A stretch of DNA of 15,847 bases, taken from an uncultured Ruminococcus sp. GTDB lineage: Bacteria; Bacillota; Clostridia; Oscillospirales; Ruminococcaceae. Positions 1-8,076 of this stretch are shown one piece after another. The stretch is taken from NCBI GenBank assembly GCA_902464115.1, contig CABQIF010000043.1, forward strand, positions 1-15,847, in the 5' to 3' direction. The first letter of the stretch is position 1. The number at the start of each line of letters is the position of its first letter. The position numbers were made by a program, and so were the translations under genes. Under the pieces are notes generated by a model. It ran no database searches, was not told the DNA's origin, and saw only the letters and a program-made list of their open reading frames with translations.

Positions 1-1
1 T

Positions 2-718
2 TTCTGGCTGTGGTTTGCCGTGCATGCATTTTGGTGCTATCAGATTTTAGCAGCTCGTTGTCTGGCAACAGAGAGCAAGAAAGTTTATCGTGCGTTACAG
101 GCGGAGGATTTACCGCTTGCCCGAAAGCAGCTTTCGTGGCTGGTGGGACGGGAAACGCAGACGCTCTCCGCAGAGGAGGTGACAAAAGCGTGTGTGGAAA
201 CGGTTGCAGAGAACACATCTGATGGAGAAATTGCACCGCTGTTCTATCTGTTTTTGGGCGGTGTTCCGCTGGGATTCTTTTATAAAGCCGTCAACACGCT
301 GGATTCCATGGTAGGATATCGCAATGAAACCTATGAATACTTTGGGAAAGCCGCTGCAAAGTTAGATGATTTTTGGAACTGGCTGCCGGCTCGCATTTCC
401 GCATGGCTGATGATGGCATCCGCTGTTTTGCTGCGGCTGGATGGCAGGCAGGCATTGCATATCTATTTGCGAGATCGGCGGAAACATCTTTCCCCAAACT
501 CCGCACAGACAGAATCGGTTGCCGCTGGAGCAATGGGGATTCAATTAGGCGGCACACATGTTTACTTTGGAAAAGTAGTAGAAAAGCCAACCATTGGCGA
601 TGCGACCCGACCCGCACAGCCAAACGATATTTTGACTGCGAACAAACTGCTGTTCGGGAGCAGCCTGCTGTTTGCCGGATTGGTGGGCGGTCTGCTCTTG
701 TGGCTCAGTCTGCGATAG
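2..718 (+). CDS. cbiB: CbiB, adenosylcobinamide-phosphate synthase (5'-truncated by window edge)
   Basis: Membrane enzyme that joins adenosylcobyric acid to (R)-1-amino-2-propanol phosphate, late in cobalamin synthesis. The frame is open from the first complete codon at position 2, so the ATG at 20 is internal. About 238 residues are visible against roughly 310-320 for the family, so some 75-80 N-terminal residues lie outside the window. The family hallmark ENTSDGEIAPLFY is at about 210-250, followed by the conserved stretch with KAVNTLDSMVGYRN and KLDDFWNWLPARI. Hydrophobic segments occur at the left edge, around ISAWLMMASAVLL, and at the C-terminus (LLFGSSLLFAGLVGGLLLWL), consistent with an integral membrane protein. 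The TAG stop at 716-718 runs into the ribosome binding site of cobD, which makes the aminopropanol phosphate precursor used by this enzyme. The identification is firm; only the true start is unseen. Confidence 0.95.
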   Translation, partial: FWLWFAVHAFWCYQILAARCLATESKKVYRALQAEDLPLARKQLSWLVGRETQTLSAEEVTKACVETVAENTSDGEIAPLFYLFLGGVPLGFFYKAVNTLDSMVGYRNETYEYFGKAAAKLDDFWNWLPARISAWLMMASAVLLRLDGRQALHIYLRDRRKHLSPNSAQTESVAAGAMGIQLGGTHVYFGKVVEKPTIGDATRPAQPNDILTANKLLFGSSLLFAGLVGGLLLWLSLR

Positions 719-728
719 GAGGGAAGTT

Positions 729-1802
729 ATGACATCCATGCAGCACGGCGGAAACATCTATACCAAGCAAACAAATGCACCGGATTTGCTGGATTTTTCC
801 GCCAATATCAACCCGTTTGGTGTGCCGGAGTCGGTTAAGCAGGCGATTTCTGCTGCGATTCCCACTTTGATACACTATCCAGACCCACAGCAGACCGCCT
901 TGACGCAGGCGATTGCAAGTTATCATACATTACAGCCGGAGCAAATTGTCTGCGGAAATGGTGGGGCAGATGTGCTCTTTCGGGCGTTGCAGTGTCTGCA
1001 TCCGAAACGAGCCTTGTTGCCTGTTCCATCTTTTTTAGAATATGAAACCGCCTTGCAGGAAATCGGCTGTTCTGTGGAATATTGGCAGATGTCGCCAAAT
1101 CTGACGATAACTGATGCGATTTTGCCAGAACTGCAAACAGGGCAATATGATTGCCTGATGCTCTGTAATCCCAACAATCCGACGGGAACACTGCTGAAGA
1201 AAAGCCAGTTGCTTCCCATTCTGGATTGCTGCTTGCAGAACGGCATTCGGGTGATATTGGATGAATGTTTTTGCGACATGACCAGTGAGGCACAGCAAGC
1301 TTCTTTGCTTGCAAGCTGCACAGCATATCCGAATGTTTTTTTCTTGAAATCGCTGACAAAACGTTTTGCCATTCCGGGCTTGCGGTTGGGGTATGGGGTC
1401 TGTGCGGATATTGCCTTGATTGAAAAAGTTCGTCAGACTGGACAGCCTTGGTCGGTGAATACGCTGGCAGCAGCTGCCGGAATCGCTGCTTTGCAGGATA
1501 CCGCTTACCAGCAGCAGTTTCAGACCTTTTTAGAGCAGGAACAGCCTGCTTTTTACGATGCCTTGCAAGCCATTCCAACGCTGCAAGTCTGGAAACCAGC
1601 AGCGAATTTTGTCTTTTTCCGTGCAGCTTGTACAGACTTGCAGGAACGGTTGCTGCATCGGCACATTCTCATCCGGCACTGTGAGAATTATGTGGGATTG
1701 GATGCGACGTATTACCGGACAGCGATTCGCAGCCATACAGAAAATCAGATTTTGTTACAGGCATTACAAGCTTGTTTCTCACCAGAAAGGAGGCATTTTT
1801 GA
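729..1802 (+). CDS. cobD: CobD, L-threonine-O-3-phosphate decarboxylase (PLP, class I/II aminotransferase fold)
   Basis: Decarboxylates L-threonine phosphate to (R)-1-aminopropan-2-ol phosphate, the linker that CbiB attaches to cobyric acid. 357 residues, normal for the family. The N-terminus HGGNIY...DFSANINPFG is typical of CobD/CobC proteins. NPNNPTG is the conserved aminotransferase motif, and SLTKRFAIPGLRLGY contains the predicted Schiff-base lysine Lys211. I chose ATG 729 because AGGAGG at 718-723 sits 5 nt upstream and the homologous N-terminus begins here; an in-frame ATG at 672 lies inside cbiB and is rejected. It starts 10 nt after cbiB and its TGA overlaps the next ATG (TGATG), suggesting coupled translation. 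A histidinol-phosphate aminotransferase (HisC) shares the fold, but the B12 neighbours and N-terminus favour CobD. Confidence 0.93.
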   Translation: MTSMQHGGNIYTKQTNAPDLLDFSANINPFGVPESVKQAISAAIPTLIHYPDPQQTALTQAIASYHTLQPEQIVCGNGGADVLFRALQCLHPKRALLPVPSFLEYETALQEIGCSVEYWQMSPNLTITDAILPELQTGQYDCLMLCNPNNPTGTLLKKSQLLPILDCCLQNGIRVILDECFCDMTSEAQQASLLASCTAYPNVFFLKSLTKRFAIPGLRLGYGVCADIALIEKVRQTGQPWSVNTLAAAAGIAALQDTAYQQQFQTFLEQEQPAFYDALQAIPTLQVWKPAANFVFFRAACTDLQERLLHRHILIRHCENYVGLDATYYRTAIRSHTENQILLQALQACFSPERRHF

Positions 1803-3316
1803 TGCGTGCAAAGTCCATTATGATCGTTGGAACGATGTCATCTGCCGGAAAAAGCGTGGTCACTGCTGGTCTGTGTCGGATGTTTCATCAAGATGGCTAT
1901 CGGGTCGCCCCGTTTAAATCGCAGAACATGGCACTCAATTCCTACATCACCAAAGACGGTTTGGAGATGGGACGGGCACAGGTCATGCAGGCGGAAGCAG
2001 CTGGCATTGCACCGGATATTCGCATGAATCCGATTCTTTTAAAGCCAACCAGCGAGGCTGGTTCACAGGTGATTGTGAACGGAAAGGTTTATGACAACTT
2101 ACGGGCGAAAGAATACTACCAGCGGAAACAGGAATTGATTCCGGAGATTCGCACTGCCTATGAATCGCTGGCAGAAGAATATGACATTGTTGTATTAGAA
2201 GGGGCTGGCAGTCCGGCAGAGATCAATTTAAGAGATGTGGATATTGTCAATATGGGCATGGCTGCCATTTCGGATTCGCCCGTGATTGTCGTGGGCGATA
2301 TTGACCGTGGCGGTGTGTTTGCCTCGCTTTATGGAACAATTGCCCTGCTGCGACCGGAGGAACGCCGCCGGATTCAGGGAATCATCATTAATAAATTTCG
2401 TGGGGACATCAGCATTTTAGAGAGTGGCTTGACGATGTTGGAAGAATTGACAGGCGTTCCGGTGTTGGGTGTGCTGCCGTATCTGCCCTTGCATTTAGAG
2501 GAAGAGGACAGCCTTGCGGAGCAGTTATCTGTACAAACAGCCGATGAAACGGGATTGGATATTGCCGTGATTCGGCTGCCACGTATTGCAAACTTTACCG
2601 ATTTTGCAGCATTATCCGGCATCGAGGGCGTTTCTGTCCGTTATGTTACGCGTCGGGCAGAGTTGGGCACACCGGACTTGTTGATTTTGCCGGGAACAAA
2701 AAACACGCTTTCCGATTTACGATGGCTGCGAGAGAGCGGCTTAGAGGCAGCCATTTTAAAACTGCATGAAAAAGGCTGCTTGTTGTTTGGAATCTGCGGT
2801 GGCTTTCAGATGTTGGGCAAGCAGGTTTCTGACCCCGAACAAACCGAAGGCGGCGGCAGCCTGCGAGGGCTGGGACTGTTGGACATGGAAACCATTTTCC
2901 AACCCCAGAAACACCAGCAACAAGTACAGGGAACAATTGCAGAGCCATCCGGCATATTTGCACCGCTGGCAGGAAGTTCGATTACGGGCTATGAAATTCA
3001 TATGGGGCGGTCGACTGCCGGTAGCCATGCGATGCCATTTACCAGACGAGCAGACGGCACATTAAACGGTTACTGCAATGAAGCCGGAACGGTTTCTGGA
3101 ACGTATTTGCATGGATTTTTTGATACAGCAGAAACCACAGCAGCCCTGCTGCAACTGCTCCGGAAACAGACTGGACGAACAGAAGAATTGTCCCCTGTAC
3201 GGGATTTTCAACAGGAGAAAGAACGGCAATACAATCAGCTGGCAGATGCGATTCGGGAACATCTGGACACGAAAAAGATTTATCAGATTTTGGAAGAATG
3301 GGAGCAGCAGGCATGA
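1802..3316 (+). CDS. cobQ: CobQ/CbiP, cobyric acid synthase (glutamine-hydrolysing)
   Basis: ATP-dependent amidotransferase that amidates the b, d, e and g side chains of adenosylcobyrinic acid a,c-diamide to give adenosylcobyric acid. 504 residues, as usual for the family. The N-terminal synthetase domain carries a modified P-loop GTMSSAGKS at residues 10-18. The C-terminal class I-like glutamine amidotransferase domain shows GICGGFQMLG with nucleophile Cys332, then GYEIHMG, and LHGFFD with catalytic His437. CobQ differs from CbiA in acting on the b, d, e and g positions; the 'QNMALNSYIT' and 'EGAGSPAEINL' stretches are CobQ-specific. Start ATG 1802 has AAAGGAGG at 1786-1793 and overlaps the cobD stop by one base; an upstream in-frame start at 1772 falls inside cobD. 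Its product is the direct substrate of CbiB encoded two genes upstream. Confidence 0.96.
   Translation: MRAKSIMIVGTMSSAGKSVVTAGLCRMFHQDGYRVAPFKSQNMALNSYITKDGLEMGRAQVMQAEAAGIAPDIRMNPILLKPTSEAGSQVIVNGKVYDNLRAKEYYQRKQELIPEIRTAYESLAEEYDIVVLEGAGSPAEINLRDVDIVNMGMAAISDSPVIVVGDIDRGGVFASLYGTIALLRPEERRRIQGIIINKFRGDISILESGLTMLEELTGVPVLGVLPYLPLHLEEEDSLAEQLSVQTADETGLDIAVIRLPRIANFTDFAALSGIEGVSVRYVTRRAELGTPDLLILPGTKNTLSDLRWLRESGLEAAILKLHEKGCLLFGICGGFQMLGKQVSDPEQTEGGGSLRGLGLLDMETIFQPQKHQQQVQGTIAEPSGIFAPLAGSSITGYEIHMGRSTAGSHAMPFTRRADGTLNGYCNEAGTVSGTYLHGFFDTAETTAALLQLLRKQTGRTEELSPVRDFQQEKERQYNQLADAIREHLDTKKIYQILEEWEQQA
3301..3304 (+). promoter_or_regulatory. Ribosome binding site deciding the cbiD start
   Basis: GGAG at 3301-3304, 8 nt before ATG 3313. 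It lies downstream of the alternative ATG 3298, so it can serve only the shorter CbiD, whose N-terminus (KPLREGYTTG) also fits the family. Confidence 0.6.
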
Positions 3317-4398
3317 AACCATTGCGAGAGGGATATACAACGGGTGTTTGTGCAGCAGCTGCAGCTCTGGCATCGGTGCTCTGGCAGACGACTGGAACTT
3401 GTCCAGAGCGGATTGCTTACACACTGCCATCAGGCAAGCAACTTTCCCTTGCGGTCGAACCGCAGGAAACCCCGATTTGCGGCATTCGGAAAGATGCTGG
3501 CGATGACCCCGACCAGACCAACGGCTGTTTGGTCTGTGCCAAGGTAGAAATCGGGACAACAGACGGAGCAGTGACGTTTCAAGCTGGCGAAGGGGTTGGA
3601 ATCGTCACGAAAAAGGGATTGCGTGTTCCTGTCGGAGAACCTGCCATCAATCCCGTGCCCCGAACGATGATTACCGAGGCAGTGCGGTCGGTGATCGGAA
3701 CACGCAGTGCCATTGTAACCATTTCCGTTCCAAACGGGGAACAGATTGCAGAACGTACATTTAATGGGCGATTGGGCATTGTTGGGGGAATCTCAATTTT
3801 GGGGACAACGGGTGTGGTACGTCCGATGAGTGAAGAAGCGATACGGGAGTCGCTGCGGTTGGAGCTGTCCATGTGTCGGGCAGAATATGGAACAGCGTGT
3901 GCACTGGTGACGGGCTACGCTGGGGAAACCTACCTGAAAAAACGCTATGCACACGCTGGAAAAATTGTATTGTGCAGCAATTATTTGGGGTATCTGCTGG
4001 ACTGTGCCGAAGAATTTGGGATACAGACGCTATTGCTGGCAGGCGTTGCCGGAAAGCTGATGAAACCAGCAGCGAATATTTTCTATCTGCACAGCCACAC
4101 CGCAGGCGGACAACGGGAAATTCTCTGCACCCATGCGGCTCTTGCCGGGGCGACCACAGCACAAATTCAACAGCTGTACGCTTGCAACACCACCGCAGAA
4201 ATGCAGGAACTGCTTGCAAAGATGCCGTTTTCTGATGCGGTCTGGCAGAGCATTGCAGATGCAGCACTGGAGAATTGCCAGAAGCGAACGCATGGAACGA
4301 TGCAAATCGGACTGATTCTATTAGACCGCACTGGAACAGTGCTGGCAGAAACAGAACAAGTATCAAAAGTTGGAAAGGCGTGGTGTCAGGATGCATAA
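3313..4398 (+). CDS. cbiD: CbiD, cobalt-precorrin-5B C1-methyltransferase
   Basis: Methylates C1 of cobalt-precorrin-5B using SAM; CbiD is a marker of the anaerobic (early cobalt) pathway. 361 residues, typical length. The protein opens with LREGYTTGVCAAAAA, the family signature, and has GGISILGTTGVVRPMS around residues 157-171. It does not belong to the class III tetrapyrrole methylase family of its neighbours CbiL, CbiF, CbiH and CbiE. I prefer ATG 3313, with GGAG at 3301-3304 and the ATGA overlap with the cobQ stop, over ATG 3298, which would add MGAAG and has only a weak GGAA upstream. The last 8 bases overlap cbiET, so translation of the two is likely coupled. Confidence 0.95.
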   Translation: MKPLREGYTTGVCAAAAALASVLWQTTGTCPERIAYTLPSGKQLSLAVEPQETPICGIRKDAGDDPDQTNGCLVCAKVEIGTTDGAVTFQAGEGVGIVTKKGLRVPVGEPAINPVPRTMITEAVRSVIGTRSAIVTISVPNGEQIAERTFNGRLGIVGGISILGTTGVVRPMSEEAIRESLRLELSMCRAEYGTACALVTGYAGETYLKKRYAHAGKIVLCSNYLGYLLDCAEEFGIQTLLLAGVAGKLMKPAANIFYLHSHTAGGQREILCTHAALAGATTAQIQQLYACNTTAEMQELLAKMPFSDAVWQSIADAALENCQKRTHGTMQIGLILLDRTGTVLAETEQVSKVGKAWCQDA

Positions 4399-5599
4399 AT
4401 TATGGTTGGTTGGTGGCGGAAGTGGGCAGCCGGACTATTTGCTGCCCCTTGCCAAGCAGGTGTTAGAGCAGGCGGATTGTGTGATTGCCTCGGAGCGGTT
4501 TCTCAAGCTGGCAGCCGGAAAAAAACAGATTCCCATGAAACAACTGGCAGCCTTATTAGAGCAGTTACCAACGTTGCTGGAAACGGATTCAGTTGCCATT
4601 TTGGTTTCCGGCGACCCCTTGCTTTACAGCTTTTATCGGACGGTTCGGAATCGGTATCCGGATTGGGACATCACTGTGATTCCAGGGATTGGTTCGCTGC
4701 AATTACTGGGGGCAAAGTTTGGGTTGACGATGGAAGATGCCTTCATCAGCAGCCTGCACGGGAAGCCCTATACAGCCGGTTCAATTGCGTGTGCGGTTGC
4801 TCAGCATGCATTGACGTTCTTTTTCTGCTCTGCAAAAGATGGTGTCCGGCAGATTGCACAGGCACTCTGTCAGTATCAGCTTTCCGATACCACGATGTAT
4901 ATTGGTGCAGACTTGACCTATGAAACCGAACAGACCTGGAGCGGAGCACCAGAGCAATTCTGTTCTGTAGAAAATCCAGCACTCTGTGTGACGGCTGTCC
5001 GAAATCCGAACCCGAAACCGATTGGAGCAGCGGTATTTTTGCCGGATGATGCCTTTTTGCGAAATGGTGCACCGATGACAAAAGAGGAAGTACGGGCGGT
5101 GATTATCAGTAAACTGCGATTGCAGCCGGATTCAATTGTATGGGATTTGGGGGCTGGAACGGGCAGCGTTTCCATCACCTGTGCAAAGTGCTGCCCTTAT
5201 GGGCAGGTTTATGCGGTAGAATATCAGGAACAAGCACTGGACATCTTGCGACAGAACTGTGCCTATTTGCAAGCGGAGAATGTAACAGTCGTTGCAGGGC
5301 GAGCGGAAGATATGCTTTCGGAATTGCCCGTTCCAGATTGTATTTTTATCGGCGGCAGCAACGGAGCATTTCCGGAGATTTTACGGCAGATTCAACAGCT
5401 GCCAAAACCCGTGCGGCTGGTCGTCAGTGCCGTGACCTTGGAAACACAGGCGGAAGTCACACAATTGCTGCAGGATGCACCACAGCTGGAAGTCATTCCG
5501 GTTTTCAGCGGACAGAGCCGGAAAGTAGGGCGGTATCACGTCTTGCAGCCTTATCATCCAGTGCTGTTATTTGCTTGTACAGGAGGAAAAACAACATGA
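4391..5599 (+). CDS. cbiET: CbiE-CbiT fusion, cobalt-precorrin-7 C5 / cobalt-precorrin-6B C15 methyltransferase (decarboxylating)
   Basis: Bifunctional enzyme: it methylates C5 and C15 and decarboxylates the C12 acetate side chain. 402 residues, like CobL of aerobic organisms. Residues 1 to about 215 are CbiE, a class III tetrapyrrole methylase, with a loose N-terminal glycine loop (VGGGSGQPDYLL), VSGDPLLYSF, PGIGSLQLLGAKFGL and SSLHGK. From about residue 229 (MTKEEVRAVI) the sequence is CbiT, a Rossmann-type SAM methyltransferase with the SAM loop DLGAGTGSVS starting at Asp252. Start ATG 4391 gives the natural N-terminus MHKLWLVGGGSG; a TTG at 4370 is in frame but lies deeper in cbiD. The binding site is weak (AGG directly before the ATG, GGAAAGG at 4372-4378), so translation probably depends on ribosomes finishing cbiD. 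Confidence 0.95.
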   Translation: MHKLWLVGGGSGQPDYLLPLAKQVLEQADCVIASERFLKLAAGKKQIPMKQLAALLEQLPTLLETDSVAILVSGDPLLYSFYRTVRNRYPDWDITVIPGIGSLQLLGAKFGLTMEDAFISSLHGKPYTAGSIACAVAQHALTFFFCSAKDGVRQIAQALCQYQLSDTTMYIGADLTYETEQTWSGAPEQFCSVENPALCVTAVRNPNPKPIGAAVFLPDDAFLRNGAPMTKEEVRAVIISKLRLQPDSIVWDLGAGTGSVSITCAKCCPYGQVYAVEYQEQALDILRQNCAYLQAENVTVVAGRAEDMLSELPVPDCIFIGGSNGAFPEILRQIQQLPKPVRLVVSAVTLETQAEVTQLLQDAPQLEVIPVFSGQSRKVGRYHVLQPYHPVLLFACTGGKTT

Positions 5600-6294
5600 A
5601 ACAGGGAATTTTTTATGCGGTCGGGGTTGGAACAGAACCGCTGGACTTGACGTTGCGAGCAAAGCAGGTGTTAGAAACGGCAGAGGTACTGGTAACACCC
5701 ATTACAAAAGCAGGCGAACCGTCCGCAGCGGCACGCATTGCAGAACAAGTGGTTTCATTTTCCGGAAAAGAAATCATTCCGCTGCTGTTTCCCATGCAAA
5801 AGCATTTAGATTATCGGGAGCGGTTACGGGGAGAATTGTTGCAGCCCGTACGGGATTGCTTGCATGCTGGGAAACGGGTGGCAATGGTGACACTGGGCGA
5901 TGTTTCGATTTATAGCACAGCTTCTTATGTGCAGCAGGTGCTGGAAGCAGATGGCTATACAACAGAAGTAGTTGCTGGCATCTCTGCTTTTTCTGCCGGA
6001 GCGGCAAAGGCAAAGTGCAGCTTGTGTGAACGGCAGGAATCCTTGCTGGTTTTGTCAGGCGGAGCAGCACCGGAAACCATTCAACAGGCATTGGAGCAGT
6101 TTGACACATTGGTGCTGATGAAAGCCGGAAAAGCGTTGCCGTGGCTCGTTCCCATGTTACAGGAACGGCAGCTGCTACAACACACCACGATGCTGCAAAA
6201 TATCGGCATGGAAGGGGAATGGATCGGAACACCAACCGCAGAGCCGACCTCTTATTTTACTACCCTCATCATCCGCCATCCACAGAGCAAATAG
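5596..6294 (+). CDS. cbiL: CbiL/CobI, cobalt-factor II (cobalt-precorrin-2) C20-methyltransferase
   Basis: First ring methylation of the committed corrin branch: transfers methyl from SAM to C20. 232 residues, normal for the class III tetrapyrrole methylase family. Family features are LGDVSIYSTASY (from Leu100) and VVAGISAFSAGAAKAKCSL, and the C-terminal half fits CbiL. The N-terminal glycine loop is unusual: it reads GVGTEPLDLTLRA where relatives have GxGPGDPxLLT, so it is one residue shorter and lacks PGD. Assignment to CbiL rather than CbiF or CbiH rests on the TLGDVSIYS pattern and on the other methylases being accounted for by neighbours. Start ATG 5596 has AGGAGG at 5581-5586 and an ATGA overlap with the cbiET stop. 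Confidence 0.86.
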   Translation: MKQGIFYAVGVGTEPLDLTLRAKQVLETAEVLVTPITKAGEPSAAARIAEQVVSFSGKEIIPLLFPMQKHLDYRERLRGELLQPVRDCLHAGKRVAMVTLGDVSIYSTASYVQQVLEADGYTTEVVAGISAFSAGAAKAKCSLCERQESLLVLSGGAAPETIQQALEQFDTLVLMKAGKALPWLVPMLQERQLLQHTTMLQNIGMEGEWIGTPTAEPTSYFTTLIIRHPQSK

Positions 6295-6312
6295 AGAAAG
6301 GAAACAGAAACA

Positions 6313-7068
6313 ATGGTTTATTTTGTAGGAGCTGGAGCAGGTGACCCGGAATTGTTGACCATCAAAGGGAAGCGGCTGATTGACCATGCAGATGTTTTGA
6401 TTTATGCAGGTTCGCTGGTGAATCCGGCAGTACTATCAGACCGAAAGCCGGAAAGCGTGGTCTATGACAGTGCCAGCATGACATTAGAAGAAGTGCTTGC
6501 AGTTATGAAACAGGCAGAACAAGCTGGAAAAACAACCGTTCGGGTACACACAGGTGATGCATCGATTTATGGTGCGATTCGGGAACAGCTGGATGCCTTA
6601 GACCGAATGGAAATTGCCCATGAAGTTGTGCCGGGGGTAAGTTCATTTTTGGCAGCAGCAGCGGCTTTGCAGAAAGAATACACGCTGCCGGATGTTTCCC
6701 AGACGGTGATTTTGACCCGTATGGCAGGCAGAACACCCGTTCCAGAACGAGAACAAATCGAATCGCTGGCAGCCCATCAAGCAACGATGGTAATTTTCCT
6801 ATCTGTTGGACAGATTGCGGAGTTGGTGCAGCGGTTGTCTACTTCTTATCCGATGCAAACGCCGGTTGCGGTAGTCTATAAAGCAAGCTGGCCAGACCAG
6901 AAGCTTGTAACCGGAACACTGGAAACGATTGCAGAGCAGGTGAAAGCTGCTGGCATTCAGAAGACTGCATTGGTATTGGTTGGGGAATTTTTGGGGGATA
7001 CTTACGCCCTCTCGAAGCTTTATGATAAGACCTTTACGCACGAATACCGGAAAGGCATTGAATCATGA
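6313..7068 (+). CDS. cbiF: CbiF/CobM, cobalt-precorrin-4 C11-methyltransferase
   Basis: Transfers methyl from SAM to C11 of cobalt-precorrin-4. 251 residues, typical. The class III tetrapyrrole methylase glycine loop is canonical here: VGAGAGDPELLTIKGKRL, residues 5-22, followed by ADVLIYAGSLV, which is characteristic of CbiF. HTGDASIYGAIREQ begins at His79 and VPGVSSFLAAAAAL follows. RTPVPEREQIESLA matches the conserved C-terminal half of CbiF (T.VPE.E.l..la). Start ATG 6313 follows the cbiL stop by 18 nt, with AAAGGA at 6297-6302. The stop overlaps the cbiG start as ATGA. Confidence 0.95.
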   Translation: MVYFVGAGAGDPELLTIKGKRLIDHADVLIYAGSLVNPAVLSDRKPESVVYDSASMTLEEVLAVMKQAEQAGKTTVRVHTGDASIYGAIREQLDALDRMEIAHEVVPGVSSFLAAAAALQKEYTLPDVSQTVILTRMAGRTPVPEREQIESLAAHQATMVIFLSVGQIAELVQRLSTSYPMQTPVAVVYKASWPDQKLVTGTLETIAEQVKAAGIQKTALVLVGEFLGDTYALSKLYDKTFTHEYRKGIES

Positions 7069-8063
7069 CGTATTATTACTATTTGACCGCAGCTGGAAAG
7101 CAAATTGCGGAACCGCTGCAACAGCAATTCGGCGGAATCCTGCGAGGAAAAGAAACATTTACCGATGCCATCCTTGCACAGGATTTTCAGTCGGCTGATT
7201 TACTGGTTTTTGTTTTGGCAACTGGAATTGCCGTCCGGAAGCTTGCACCGCTCTTGCAGACGAAATGTACCGATCCAGCGGTTTTGGTGGTAAGTCAAGA
7301 CCAGCGGTATGTGATCAGCTTGCTTTCGGGGCATCTGGGCGGAGCGAATGACTGGACACGAAAAATAGCAGCGTTTCTGCACGCAGAACCTGTGATTACC
7401 ACTGCAACCGATTTGCAAGGGCAGCTTGCCTTTGATGAGGTGGCAAAGAACAATCATCTTGCAATCGAAAACATCTCCGTTCTGAAACAAATCAGCGGTG
7501 CATTACTGGCCGGGAGATCCATCTGGCTGCAATCTGATTTTCCAGTTACCGGAGCGGAGCAGTATCCACAGATTTCTTTTTCCGAGCAGGCAAACTCTGC
7601 TGGAAAGGTGGTCATTTCTGATCGCACGCAGACACGGTTGGAAACACTGCCAACATTGTATTTACGTCCAAAAGATTTGGTAATTGGTGTGGGCTGTAAG
7701 AAATCGATTCCATTTGTGCATTTGGAAACGTGCTTTTTATCTTTTTTGGAAACATATCAATATGCCTGCGATTCGATAAAAGCGATGGCAACGATCTCCA
7801 GAAAGCAGGCAGAACCAGCCATTTTGCAGCTCTGTGAAACGTATCACATTCCGCTGCAAATCGTACCGGATGCAGACATTCGAGCCTGCGGAGATTTGTT
7901 TGAAGCTTCTGCCTTTGTGCAGCAGGTGACAGGACTGCCGTCTGTTTCCGAGGCATGCAGCTATTTAGCCGCTGGAAAGGGTACGATTTTGACCAGAAAA
8001 GTAAAATATGCGGGTGTCACCCTGGCAGCCAGCCGCTGCGAATTGCAGCCCATTGTTTTATAA
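7065..8063 (+). CDS. cbiG: CbiG, cobalt-precorrin-5A hydrolase
   Basis: Opens the delta-lactone of cobalt-precorrin-5A and releases the C20 unit as acetaldehyde; specific to the anaerobic pathway. 332 residues, a free-standing CbiG not fused to CbiH. The N-terminal domain has the hallmark SGHLGGAND at residues 88-96, preceded by LATGIAVRKLAPLL. The C-terminal domain begins about residue 205 with LVIGVGCKKS, a variant of the usual GxGCRRG, and ends with LTRKVKYAGVTLAAS, the conserved 'AxxxxxxVTLA' type end. Start ATG 7065 overlaps the cbiF stop (ATGA), with GGAAAGG at 7049-7055. It lies between cbiF and cbiH, which catalyse the flanking steps. Confidence 0.94.
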   Translation: MTYYYYLTAAGKQIAEPLQQQFGGILRGKETFTDAILAQDFQSADLLVFVLATGIAVRKLAPLLQTKCTDPAVLVVSQDQRYVISLLSGHLGGANDWTRKIAAFLHAEPVITTATDLQGQLAFDEVAKNNHLAIENISVLKQISGALLAGRSIWLQSDFPVTGAEQYPQISFSEQANSAGKVVISDRTQTRLETLPTLYLRPKDLVIGVGCKKSIPFVHLETCFLSFLETYQYACDSIKAMATISRKQAEPAILQLCETYHIPLQIVPDADIRACGDLFEASAFVQQVTGLPSVSEACSYLAAGKGTILTRKVKYAGVTLAASRCELQPIVL

Positions 8064-8076
8064 GGAGGAAATTTTC

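Noticed and set aside
835..1578. 247-residue open frame on the - strand inside cobD
   Set aside because: Shadow of cobD; no start signal or recognisable motif.
729..1802. Histidinol-phosphate aminotransferase (HisC) as the identity of the gene after cbiB
   Set aside because: The fold is shared, but the HGGNIY and FSANINPFG N-terminus and position between cbiB and cobQ fit threonine-phosphate decarboxylase.
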